Source: Pelagimonas phthalicica (GTDB taxonomy: Bacteria; Pseudomonadota; Alphaproteobacteria; Rhodobacterales; Rhodobacteraceae). From it: a stretch of DNA of 64,000 nt. The stretch's first letter is position 1, and every line of letters starts with the position of its first letter. Where the stretch lies: NCBI RefSeq assembly GCF_004364805.1, contig NZ_SOAP01000001.1, positions 310,001 through 374,000 on the forward strand, written 5' to 3'. A model generated the notes under the pieces. It had not been told where the DNA came from, made no database searches, and saw only the letters and a list, made by a program, of their open reading frames with translations. This document shows, one piece after another, positions 33,569-41,237 of this stretch. The position numbers and the translations under genes are program-made.

Positions 33569-34804
33569 ATGCCCATTCTCGTAATGAAATTCGGCGGAAC
33601 CTCCGTCGCAACGCTGGACCGCATCCGCCGCGCCGCCAAGCGCGTGGGCGTTGAAGTGGCCAAAGGCTATGACGTGATTGTCATCGTCTCGGCCATGTCC
33701 GGTGAAACCAACAAGCTCGTTGGCTATGTCAACGAAACCTCGCCGCTGTTTGACGCTCGTGAATATGACGCGGTTGTCAGCTCGGGCGAGAACGTGACCG
33801 CCGGCCTGATGGCGCTGACACTGCAGGAAATGGATGTTCCCGCGCGCAGCTGGCAAGGCTGGCAAGTGCCGGTCAAAACCACCGACGCCCATGCCAGCGC
33901 GCGGATCGAAGAGATCCCGACCGACAATATCAATGCCAAATTCGGCGAAGGTATGAAGGTTGCCGTCGTCGCTGGTTTCCAGGGTATCAGCCCCGAGGGC
34001 CGTATCACCACGCTGGGTCGCGGGGGCTCTGACACCACCGCTGTGGCCTTTGCGGCCGCCTTTGGCGCAGAACGTTGTGACATCTACACTGATGTCGACG
34101 GCGTCTATACCACCGACCCGCGCGTCTGTGAAAAGGCCCGCAAACTTGATAAGATCGCCTTTGAAGAAATGCTGGAACTGGCGTCATTGGGAGCGAAGGT
34201 TCTGCAAACCCGTTCCGTCGAATTGGCGATGCGATACAAAGTCAAACTGCGCGTACTGAGCAGTTTCGAAGAACAGTCCGACGAAGCAGGAACGCTCGTT
34301 TGCGACGAGGAGGATATCATGGAAAGCAATGTCGTGGCCGGTGTGGCCCATTCTCGTGACGAAGCCAAAATGACCCTGGTCTCGGTTGCAGACCGTCCGG
34401 GCATCGCCGCAGCCATCTTTGGCCCGCTAGCCGAGGCAAGCGTTAATGTCGATATGATCATTCAGAACATCTCTGAAGATGGTCGTACAGATATGACCTT
34501 CTCCTGCCCCACCGACCAAGTGGCCCGCGCCCAGAAAGCGATTGACGGGATCAAGGAAAGTGGCGCGCTGAACTTCAGCCATTTGGATATTGACGAAGCC
34601 GTTGCCAAAGTGTCCATCGTTGGCATTGGCATGCGCAGCCATGCTGGCGTGGCCTCTAAGATGTTTAAGGTCCTGTCTGACGAGGGCATCAACATCAAGG
34701 TTATCACCACATCCGAAATCAAAGTCTCGGTTCTGGTTGAGCGCAAGTATATGGAACTGGCCGTCCAAGCGCTCCATGACGCCTTTGAGCTTGAAAAAGC
34801 CTAA
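33569..34804 (+). CDS. lysC: Aspartate kinase
   Basis: A 411-residue monofunctional aspartokinase. The kinase domain (1-250) starts K-F-G-G-T-S, with G-R-G-G-S-D-T-T near 150. Two ACT regulatory domains follow (about 265-335 and 345-405). It phosphorylates aspartate, opening lysine, threonine and methionine synthesis, and is expected to be feedback-inhibited through the ACT domains. Codon 251 is an ATG preceded by AGGAGG, as in organisms that make a separate beta subunit from the same gene. Alpha2beta2 architecture is likely. A hairpin terminator and a secreted-protein gene follow. Confidence 0.97.
   Translation: MPILVMKFGGTSVATLDRIRRAAKRVGVEVAKGYDVIVIVSAMSGETNKLVGYVNETSPLFDAREYDAVVSSGENVTAGLMALTLQEMDVPARSWQGWQVPVKTTDAHASARIEEIPTDNINAKFGEGMKVAVVAGFQGISPEGRITTLGRGGSDTTAVAFAAAFGAERCDIYTDVDGVYTTDPRVCEKARKLDKIAFEEMLELASLGAKVLQTRSVELAMRYKVKLRVLSSFEEQSDEAGTLVCDEEDIMESNVVAGVAHSRDEAKMTLVSVADRPGIAAAIFGPLAEASVNVDMIIQNISEDGRTDMTFSCPTDQVARAQKAIDGIKESGALNFSHLDIDEAVAKVSIVGIGMRSHAGVASKMFKVLSDEGINIKVITTSEIKVSVLVERKYMELAVQALHDAFELEKA
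34308..34321 (+). promoter_or_regulatory. Internal ribosome site and start for the LysC beta subunit
   Basis: AGGAGG at 34308-34313 is five bases before an in-frame ATG at 34319, codon 251. It sits exactly at the junction of the kinase and ACT domains. Initiation here gives a 161-residue ACT-only beta subunit, as known for lysC of Bacillus and Corynebacterium. Confidence 0.75.
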
Positions 34805-34820
34805 GAACTGGATCACGCAT

Positions 34821-34848
34821 GGGGCACACCTTGCAGGAGTGCCCCTTT
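34821..34848 (+). terminator. Hairpin after lysC, terminator overlapping the next gene's ribosome site
   Basis: A perfect GGGGCAC/GTGCCCC stem with an 11-base loop is followed by TTTGTCCTTTT. The AGGAG used by the next gene lies at the loop and stem edge (34835-34839), and its TTG start is two bases beyond the stem. It may be a weak terminator or a translation control hairpin. Confidence 0.65.
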
Positions 34849-35635
34849 GTCCTTTTATAAATCAGTGATTGTGCCCGTTTTGGCCGCCCTTGTTCTGGCC
34901 AACCCGGCAAATGCAAAACCTCTCTTTGAGAATTCTGTTGTTTCCAATGATCTGGAGTTCATCAAGACGTCGGATCCGTCTTTGCTCGCCTGCCTGAAAC
35001 AGCCCATCGGACGCGAGCGGCGGGAAATGCCCGACAAGCGTAGCAACCAATTATTCGCAGATGGCGTCATGGTTTACGAGGCCCGGTATCTGGACGGTAA
35101 ACGCCTGGAATTGCTAGCGCACCCTGATTTCAAACACCCCAAGGCCGCGCAGGCCATTGCCTATCCGGTGGCCAAGGCCATTGGCCGCCTGCCCACGTCC
35201 ATGCGCGCCAAACTCAGCCATGTTGTCCTTCACAAAGGCGACCACACAGCCTTTGGCGAGGATCGCGGTCGATTCTTTGTTTTGTACTCGCAAAATGTCA
35301 AAAAACGTCTGAGCACCCATGATCTGGATGAGACCGTCTTTCACGAAAGCGTTCACGCCACGCTGGATCACCCCCATGCCGTCAGCGGTAAATGGCGCAA
35401 GGCCCAGCGCAAGGATCGTACGTTTCTGACTCGCTACGCAGAACGCAACCCGGGCAAAGAGGACCTCGCTGAAACCGCGCTGTTTGCCTATGCGCTGCAA
35501 TACCATCCGGGCCGCCTGCCTTCCAATATCGAACGTGCGGTTCAAACGATGGTACCAAACCGGCTCAAGGTCATTGGGCCGCTTTTGGCCGGTGGCAATA
35601 AAGGTCGCAAAACGGCTGCACAGATGTGTGACTGA
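34847..35635 (+). CDS. Secreted HExxH putative metallopeptidase
   Basis: A 262-residue exported protein. A signal peptide occupies about 1-23, cutting after A-N-P-A-N-A. H-E-S-V-H (about 167-171) is a zincin-type motif, and a downstream E-D-L-A-E (about 205) could provide the third ligand. I do not recognise the family by name. The start is TTG at 34847 with AGGAG upstream; no ATG lies before the signal sequence. The gene stands between lysC and ptsP, which are neighbours in many alphaproteobacteria, so it looks inserted. Peptidase activity is inferred only from the motif and the export signal. Confidence 0.72.
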   Translation: MSFYKSVIVPVLAALVLANPANAKPLFENSVVSNDLEFIKTSDPSLLACLKQPIGRERREMPDKRSNQLFADGVMVYEARYLDGKRLELLAHPDFKHPKAAQAIAYPVAKAIGRLPTSMRAKLSHVVLHKGDHTAFGEDRGRFFVLYSQNVKKRLSTHDLDETVFHESVHATLDHPHAVSGKWRKAQRKDRTFLTRYAERNPGKEDLAETALFAYALQYHPGRLPSNIERAVQTMVPNRLKVIGPLLAGGNKGRKTAAQMCD

Positions 35636-35823
35636 GACAGGTGGTCTTGTTTGCAGGCCGCTCTGTCCCGTTCGTTCGAAGGCGGGCTGAGACAATCTGC
35701 TCAAACCATTAGCATCATGGAAAAACACGCATTTTTGCTGCGATGCGGCGGGGCATTGTGCTTTCCCTCCCCTGCCCAACTCGCCTATAACTGGTATCCG
35801 GAGCGTTGAGGGAGCAGAGCCTT

Positions 35824-38064
35824 ATGGCCGATGGTCTGGAAAGTGAAAGCCGCAAGCTGCTAGGCAGGTTGCGTGACACGATGGCTGAGGAAGCCGCCGG
35901 TCAGGAACGGCTGGACAAGATCACGCATCTGACCGCAGACAGCATGCAGACCGAGGTGTGCTCGGTCTACCTGTTCCGTGATGCTGAAACGCTGGAACTC
36001 TGCGCGACGCAAGGTTTGAACCAGGAAGCCGTGCATCAGACCCGCATGAAACTGGGCGAAGGTCTGGTCGGGCGCGTTGCGCGTTATGGAGATGTGGTCA
36101 ACACCGCCGACGCGCCATCGGAACGCGGTTTCCGCTATATGCCGGAAACCGGAGAAGAGATCTATTCAAGCTTCCTAGGGGTTCCGATCCAACGTCTCGG
36201 CGAAAAGCTTGGCGTTTTGGTTGTGCAAAGCAAGGATAAGCGCGAATTCACCGCCGATGATGTTTATGCCTTGGAAGTCGTCGCCATGGTTCTCGCCGAA
36301 ATGGCGGAACTCGGGGCTTTTGTCGGCGAAGGCGCGGCGTTGAAAGCGCTTCACACCCAGGCAGTTCTGATCCGGGGGGGCGTCGGCCAAGAGGGCACAG
36401 CCATGGGGCATGTCTGGCTGCACGAACCGCGCGTTGTGGTGACCAACCCTGTCGCCGATGACCCAGAGAAAGAAAGCCTGCGCCTGCGCGAGGCGGTTGA
36501 TCATTTGCGTGTCAGTGTTGATGAAATGCTCGCCGGAGCCTCGGCCGATGCGGAACAGATGCAGGTGCTCGAAGCCTATCGCATGTTTGCCAATTCCAAA
36601 GGCTGGATGCGCCGCATGGAAGAGGATATCGCCCGCGGCCTCTCTGCCGAAGCGGCGGTAGAGAAAGAACAATCCCAGGCCCGCGCCCGGATGAGCCAGG
36701 TCACGGATGGGTATTTACGCGAACGGCTACACGACCTCGATGACCTGTCGAACCGCTTGCTGCGGATCTTGACCGGTCAAGGCCGTGAAACCGGGTCCGA
36801 AATGCCGTCCGACCCGGTGCTCATTGCGCGCAATATTGGCCCGGCTGAACTGCTGGAATATGGCCGCGGCCTCAAAGGTGTTGTGCTTGAGGAAGGGTCA
36901 GTCGGGTCTCACGCCGCGATTGTCGCCCGCGCCCTGGCGATTCCGCTGATCATCCATGCTGACCGGATCACCAACGAAGCTTTGAACGGGGACCAGATCC
37001 TGGTCGACGGCGATCAGGGCATTGTGCATCTGCGCCCAGATGAGCAAGTCGTCAGCGCCTTTCGCGACAAAATGGCGATGCAGGCTAAGGCGCAGGAACG
37101 TTATGCCTCGATCCGCGAGGCCGATTGCATCACAGCAGATGGCCAGCATATCCATTTGCACATGAATGCCGGCTTGATGGCCGACCTGCCCTCATTAGAC
37201 AATTCCGGGGCCGAAGGCGTGGGGCTGTTCCGCACCGAATTACAATTCCTGATCCGCAACCAGATGCCCAAACGCACCGAGTTGGCAGCGCTTTACAAAC
37301 GGGTCTTGGACGCGGCCCATGGCAAGCGCGTGGTATTTCGCACCCTCGATATCGGGTCAGACAAGGTGCTGCCCTATATGAAACCACAGGAGGAGCCTAA
37401 CCCTGCTTTGGGTTGGCGCGCCATCCGCGTGGCCCTGGATCGACCGGGTGTGATGCGCATGCAGCTTCAAGCGCTTTTGCGCGCAGCTGAAGGGCGGCCG
37501 CTGACCATCATGTTCCCCTTTATCGCTCAGTATAGCGAATACAAAATGGCGCGAAATGAGGTCGATAAGGTCCTGGCACGGGAAACGCGGCTGGGTCACA
37601 AGGTCCCGGAAAGGTTGGAAATCGGGGCGATGCTCGAGACGCCGTCACTGGCCTATGCGCCTCAGCAGTTCTTTGACGAGGTGCAGTTCCTGTCGATTGG
37701 CGGCAATGACTTGAAGCAGTTCTTTTTCGCCGCTGACCGAGAAAACGAACGGGTGCGCCGCCGTTATGACACACTGAATGTTTCCTTCCTGACCTTCCTT
37801 GAGGGGGTCGTGCGTCGCTGCGAAGACTCCGGCACCCATCTCAGCTTTTGTGGCGAAGATGCAGGCCGAACGGTGGAGGCACTGTGCCTAGCCGCCATGG
37901 GCATTCGCAATCTTTCCATGCGGCCTGCCTCGATCGGCCCGGTCAAAAGCCTGTTGATGCGCTATAATCTCAATGAGATCCGTCAGGTGATCCATGAGGC
38001 GGGCGCAAACGGTGAGCAATCCGTGCGTAACGCGGTGATGACCTATTTGCGCGAAAACGGCTGA
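35824..38064 (+). CDS. ptsP: PtsP, nitrogen-PTS enzyme I
   Basis: A 746-residue protein: an N-terminal GAF domain (about 25-165), the enzyme I HPr-binding and phosphohistidine region with His363 in G-S-V-G-S-H-A-A-I-V-A-R-A-L, and the PEP-binding barrel (about 420-735) containing G-V-G-L-F-R-T-E, F-R-T-L-D-I-G-S-D-K and F-C-G-E-D-A-G. It takes phosphate from PEP and passes it to NPr, regulating nitrogen and potassium physiology. The GAF domain binds glutamine or related signals in characterised members. ATG 35824 follows GAGGGAG; a TTG six codons earlier is less likely. The two-hairpin repeat lies just downstream. Confidence 0.96.
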   Translation: MADGLESESRKLLGRLRDTMAEEAAGQERLDKITHLTADSMQTEVCSVYLFRDAETLELCATQGLNQEAVHQTRMKLGEGLVGRVARYGDVVNTADAPSERGFRYMPETGEEIYSSFLGVPIQRLGEKLGVLVVQSKDKREFTADDVYALEVVAMVLAEMAELGAFVGEGAALKALHTQAVLIRGGVGQEGTAMGHVWLHEPRVVVTNPVADDPEKESLRLREAVDHLRVSVDEMLAGASADAEQMQVLEAYRMFANSKGWMRRMEEDIARGLSAEAAVEKEQSQARARMSQVTDGYLRERLHDLDDLSNRLLRILTGQGRETGSEMPSDPVLIARNIGPAELLEYGRGLKGVVLEEGSVGSHAAIVARALAIPLIIHADRITNEALNGDQILVDGDQGIVHLRPDEQVVSAFRDKMAMQAKAQERYASIREADCITADGQHIHLHMNAGLMADLPSLDNSGAEGVGLFRTELQFLIRNQMPKRTELAALYKRVLDAAHGKRVVFRTLDIGSDKVLPYMKPQEEPNPALGWRAIRVALDRPGVMRMQLQALLRAAEGRPLTIMFPFIAQYSEYKMARNEVDKVLARETRLGHKVPERLEIGAMLETPSLAYAPQQFFDEVQFLSIGGNDLKQFFFAADRENERVRRRYDTLNVSFLTFLEGVVRRCEDSGTHLSFCGEDAGRTVEALCLAAMGIRNLSMRPASIGPVKSLLMRYNLNEIRQVIHEAGANGEQSVRNAVMTYLRENG

Positions 38065-38075
38065 AGCGCGCGCGA

Positions 38076-38121
38076 CCAAATTCCATCCATGGAATTTGCA
38101 AAACTTTGGCAAAAGTTTTGG
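38076..38121 (+). repeat. Two-hairpin intergenic repeat, copy 2
   Basis: An AAATTCCAT-CC-ATGGAATTT palindrome is followed by CAAAACTTT/AAAGTTTTG with a 4-base loop. It begins 11 bases after the ptsP stop. It aligns with the reverse complement of 7171-7215, with the same two stems joined by GGAATTTGCAAAA. Both copies follow a gene 3' end in the sense direction. Confidence 0.75.
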
Positions 38122-38166
38122 ATCACCTAGCCTCGCGGTCACGGTTACCGTGGGCCGGGAATGAAA

Positions 38167-38202
38167 ACACCCGGTTGTGGAGTGCTTCCATCAACCGGGT
38201 GT
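38167..38202. terminator. Perfect 11-base inverted repeat between ptsP and the EcsC gene
   Basis: ACACCCGGTTG and its exact complement at 38192-38202 enclose 14 bases. On the minus strand the stem is followed by TTTTC, so it could end the EcsC transcript about 200 bases past its stop. On the plus strand there is no T tract. Confidence 0.5.
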
Positions 38203-38354
38203 AAAGTCTTCGACGTCAGTCTTGCGTCCCCTACCATTCTGGCCAGCAACGCTGTTCGCGCTATTCTACGCGATTTGGCTCTGTTTTCACCCAATGTCGG
38301 TTTGCACCGCTCCTGACGATACGGCCGACTGCATTGGATCAGACCCTTTAGATG

Positions 38355-38406
38355 AGGGGACTTGGTTTCCCCTTTGCAAAGATGAATTTAGGGGAATTCC
38401 CCTAAA
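38355..38406. other. Paired AGGGGA palindromes beside the EcsC gene
   Basis: A perfect 20-base palindrome TTTAGGGGAATTCCCCTAAA (38387-38406) lies 6 bases beyond the EcsC stop. A related AGGGGA...TCCCCT dyad (38355-38360 with 38368-38373) lies next to it. Four copies of the same half-site in 52 bases suggests a binding site or nested RNA hairpins. The remainder of the 38065-38412 gap shows no gene. Confidence 0.45.
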
Positions 38407-38412
38407 ATTTGT

Positions 38413-39204
38413 TTAAGCGCTGTCCTTTTCTCGCGCTTTTTCCGACGCCCGGTCCTGCTCGGCTTCCAATGCCGCCGACATTTGTCCCACCAAATCGGTC
38501 ATCGGGACACCAGTGTCGCGCGACAGGGCCAAGAGGCCAAAATGCACATGCGCCATCTGCTGGTAGTAATTCGTAAAGGCAAAATTGACCGCCGCGCCAG
38601 CCGCAGCCCCGATCACCGGCACCGCCTGCGTGGCCAGTTTTTGCCCCATGATAATCGACATTCTTGGCGCGATGGCGGCGATAATCCGATGCGCGGTTGA
38701 ACCAGTCAGAGCCATACGCGCCGACAAAAAGGCAATGTCAGCCCCGTCATCCTTTTCCAGCGGTCCGGCAGAGGCAAAAACGCTGAGACATTCGCGTGCG
38801 ATCTCATCCTGGTCCGGATCAAACCCGTGCTCAACCGCAATCCCCTGGATGGCGCGCAGCAAAACCGTTGTGGTCACCGGCAATTCGCCCAGCGACGAGG
38901 CCAGCCCACCAGCGCCCCCAACGGCACCCATTGCCGTGGCAAAAGCCGTGTTTAGCCAGCCCTTTTGGTCAGGCACCTTGCCCCGAGAGTATTTCGCTGA
39001 ATGGTAGGCCACACGCAACGCACCTGTTGTCGCTTCTTCCAGACCGGATTTGACACCATCTGGCAGTCGGCTCAGCAGGCTATCCGCCTGGCTTCCCAAG
39101 AGGCTCAGCACCTGCATCCCCGCATGGTTCGCAGCCCGGTGCCGTTCAGCCAGAACCGCGATTTCGGCGGGAATGGAATGGGTCGGTAGGGTCGTATCAC
39201 TCAT
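38413..39204 (-). CDS. EcsC family protein
   Basis: A 263-residue protein of the EcsC family, named for a Bacillus protein found with an ABC exporter. Recognisable segments are A-T-A-M-G-A-V-G-G-A-G-G-L-A-S-S-L-G-E-L-P-V-T-T-T-V-L-L-R-A-I-Q (about 90-120) and G-A-A-A-G-A-A-V-N-F-A-F-T-N-Y-Y-Q (about 210), both amphipathic or weakly hydrophobic. No catalytic motif is known. The ATG at 39204 follows AAAGGAG by 8 bases. No ABC exporter genes are adjacent; the next gene upstream is an unrelated GNAT 50 bases away. Confidence 0.85.
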   Translation of the reverse strand: MSDTTLPTHSIPAEIAVLAERHRAANHAGMQVLSLLGSQADSLLSRLPDGVKSGLEEATTGALRVAYHSAKYSRGKVPDQKGWLNTAFATAMGAVGGAGGLASSLGELPVTTTVLLRAIQGIAVEHGFDPDQDEIARECLSVFASAGPLEKDDGADIAFLSARMALTGSTAHRIIAAIAPRMSIIMGQKLATQAVPVIGAAAGAAVNFAFTNYYQQMAHVHFGLLALSRDTGVPMTDLVGQMSAALEAEQDRASEKAREKDSA

Positions 39205-39254
39205 GAAATGCTCCTTTCGCGCTGTCACAAAGATGTGAGCGCGAGGGTCGGTTT

Positions 39255-39752
39255 TCAACCCTCGGTCGTTTCGCAGCGGGAAACAGATCCTTTCACCCCA
39301 TCCCAGGCACCATCGACCAGGGCGACACCCAAAATCCGGTCAGGGTTGGTCGGGGGGGGCATATCGACCCCGTTCAAACGCACAAAACCAAAGCGAGAAT
39401 AATAGGGTTCATCGCCAACCAATATCACCCGTTCATGACCTGCTTCACGCGCCCGCTCCAACGTATCCCGCATCAAAGCGGATCCCAGCCCTTCGCCTTG
39501 CGCCGTTGGATGTACCGCAATCGGCCCCAGCAACAAACAGTGCCAGTGCCCGACCATGACAGGCCAGTACCGAATGGCCGCCCCCAGGATCCCATCAGCG
39601 TCGCGCGCCACCACGCACAACCCCCTTACCGGCTCCACACCTTCGCGCAGGCGGTAGGACGACAAAGCTGTGCGGCCGGGCGCAAAGCAAGTGTCATAGA
39701 GGTTCTCGACCTCCCACCAATCGTCAGGGGTTTCGGGGTGAAGCGTGTACAA
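39255..39752 (-). CDS. GNAT-family N-acetyltransferase (YhbS-like)
   Basis: A 165-residue acetyltransferase. L-L-L-G-P-I-A-V-H-P-T-A-Q-G-E-G-L-G-S-A-L-M (about 72-93) is the acetyl-CoA motif and Y-Y-S-R-F-G-F (about 115) is typical of YhbS-like proteins. No ATG is available at the expected N-terminus. TTG at 39752 is preferred because GAGG lies 6 bases upstream and the protein then begins Y-T-L-H-P-E-T; the frame extends to another TTG at 39812. The acceptor is unknown. It diverges from the flavin reductase gene. Confidence 0.8.
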   Translation of the reverse strand: MYTLHPETPDDWWEVENLYDTCFAPGRTALSSYRLREGVEPVRGLCVVARDADGILGAAIRYWPVMVGHWHCLLLGPIAVHPTAQGEGLGSALMRDTLERAREAGHERVILVGDEPYYSRFGFVRLNGVDMPPPTNPDRILGVALVDGAWDGVKGSVSRCETTEG

Positions 39753-39828
39753 GGCAACCTCGCATGGCAATCCGGCGCAAAGCGGCGTAACACTTCCACA
39801 ATTCTCGCGCAAACAGGAAGACGCATAG

Positions 39829-40410
39829 ATGTTCTACCGTCCCCAAGACGGCCACGGCCTGCCCCACAATCCCTTTAACGCCATTGTCACCCCTCGGCCC
39901 ATTGGCTGGATCTCGACCCGCGGGTCGGAGGGCGACAATATCGCCCCCTATTCCTTTTTCAACGCGGTCGCCTATGTGCCGCCACAGGTGATGTTTTCCT
40001 CCACCACTGCCAAGGACAGCCTGGCCAATATCCGCGAAACCGAGGTGTTTTGCGTCAACGTGGTTTCAGAGGCTCTCAAAGAGGTCATGAATGCCAGCTC
40101 GGCGGCCCTGCCCCGCAATGTCGATGAATTTGCCCATGTGGGAATCGAAAAGGCCGAATGCGAAACCATCAACGCCCCGCGCGTTGCCAATGCGCCGGCA
40201 GCTTTGGAATGCAAGCTGACCCAGATTCTAGAATTGCCGGGAGAAGCAAATTTCGCGGTCTTTGGCGAAGTCACTGGCGTCCACCTGCGAGATGACTGCA
40301 TTCGGGATGGAATCTTTGACGTGCTCAGCTTCAACCCGGTTTCGCGACTTGGCTATCGCGATTTTTCCACCGTGCGCGAATTGTTCAGCCTGTCGCGGCC
40401 CGGCGAATAG
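39829..40410 (+). CDS. Flavin reductase-like FMN-binding protein
   Basis: A 193-residue split-barrel flavoprotein. P-F-N-A-I-V-T-P-R-P-I-G-W-I-S-T (about 14-29) and N-I-A-P-Y-S-F-F-N-A-V (about 37-47) are the FMN-binding segments of the flavoredoxin/DIM6 group. Such proteins reduce or shuttle flavin, or act as small reductases. D-S-L-A-N-I-R-E-T-E-V-F-C-V-N and a final F-S-L-S-R-P are usual for alphaproteobacterial members. No partner monooxygenase is nearby. It lies divergent from the GNAT and 113 bases before the hexapeptide acetyltransferase. Confidence 0.88.
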   Translation: MFYRPQDGHGLPHNPFNAIVTPRPIGWISTRGSEGDNIAPYSFFNAVAYVPPQVMFSSTTAKDSLANIRETEVFCVNVVSEALKEVMNASSAALPRNVDEFAHVGIEKAECETINAPRVANAPAALECKLTQILELPGEANFAVFGEVTGVHLRDDCIRDGIFDVLSFNPVSRLGYRDFSTVRELFSLSRPGE

Positions 40411-40523
40411 ACACGCATGGACTCTGGGTGATCCGGGGGTTAAACTAAACCCGCAACAATGGAGGGCGTGATGGACCAGTACCTTTGAATCACTGATTTC
40501 AACCAGTTTTCAAAGGAGGCAAC

Positions 40524-41165
40524 ATGCTATTGCCTGATCCCAAACGCGCCTATCCCATCACCTTGCCTGACGGTTCCGTTCACAAGGGCACGGTTTTTCT
40601 CAACCAAGTCATCGACCATCCCAGAATGCGCATCGGTGACTTTACCTATGCGTCTGATTTCAACCCGCCGGATGATTGGGCCAGTCACCTTGCGCCCTAT
40701 CTCTTTCCGTTTAGCCAAGAGCTGTTGAGCATCGGAAAATTCTGTCAGATCGCCCATGGCGTGCGCTTTGTCGGAAGTTCTGCCAACCATGACACCCAGG
40801 GGCCCAGCACCTTTCCTTTTGCCGTCTTCGACCCGGAAACCATGCTGGGCTATCAGCCAGACACCCGCGACACGGTGATCGGGCATGATGTCTGGCTGGG
40901 CTACAAAGCGCTGGTTTTGCCCGGTGCCAAGATCGGCAATGGGGTGATTGTCGGGGCTGGGTCTGTCGTGCGCGGCACGATCCCCGATTACGCCATCGTC
41001 ACAGGCAATCCGGCGCAGGTGGTCAAGATGCGCTATGACGCGGCAGAGGTCGAGGATCTGAACGCGCTGGCCTGGTGGGATTGGCCGCTTGATCGCATCG
41101 CCAAAGCGCGCGATGCGTTGACCAAGGGATCGGTGCGCGACCTTGGGGTATTTGCGCCGCAATAA
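40524..41165 (+). CDS. CatB-related hexapeptide O-acetyltransferase
   Basis: A 213-residue left-handed beta-helix protein of the xenobiotic acetyltransferase (Vat/CatB) type. I-G-K-F-C-Q-I-A-H-G-V-R-F-V (about 71-84) followed by S-S-A-N-H-D, with the catalytic histidine, then V-I-G-H-D-V-W-L-G and G-A-K-I-G-N-G-V-I-V-G-A-G-S-V-V are hexapeptide turns. The family acetylates chloramphenicol, streptogramins or sugar and lipid targets; resistance should not be assumed. AAAGGAGG precedes the ATG by six bases, suggesting strong translation. A terminator follows. Confidence 0.88.
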   Translation: MLLPDPKRAYPITLPDGSVHKGTVFLNQVIDHPRMRIGDFTYASDFNPPDDWASHLAPYLFPFSQELLSIGKFCQIAHGVRFVGSSANHDTQGPSTFPFAVFDPETMLGYQPDTRDTVIGHDVWLGYKALVLPGAKIGNGVIVGAGSVVRGTIPDYAIVTGNPAQVVKMRYDAAEVEDLNALAWWDWPLDRIAKARDALTKGSVRDLGVFAPQ

Positions 41166-41191
41166 GCCGAAAAACCAGGCTGAAAAGCAAA

Positions 41192-41220
41192 GAGGGGGCC
41201 AAGCCCCCTCTTCTTTCTTC
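41192..41220. terminator. Bidirectional terminator between the acetyltransferase and sulP
   Basis: An 8-base GAGGGGGC/GCCCCCTC stem with loop CAA has TTCTTTCTT after it on the plus strand and TTTGCTTTTC on the minus strand. It separates two convergent genes. Confidence 0.9.
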
Positions 41221-41237
41221 GCGTCCGTAAATGTGGA

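Noticed and set aside
38177-38416. A 79-codon plus-strand frame after ptsP
   Set aside because: It runs through several inverted repeats and lacks a plausible start; noncoding hairpins explain the region better.
40524-41165. Antibiotic resistance gene (chloramphenicol or streptogramin acetyltransferase)
   Set aside because: The hexapeptide fold and Vat-like segments fit, but related chromosomal proteins have other substrates and nothing nearby points to resistance.
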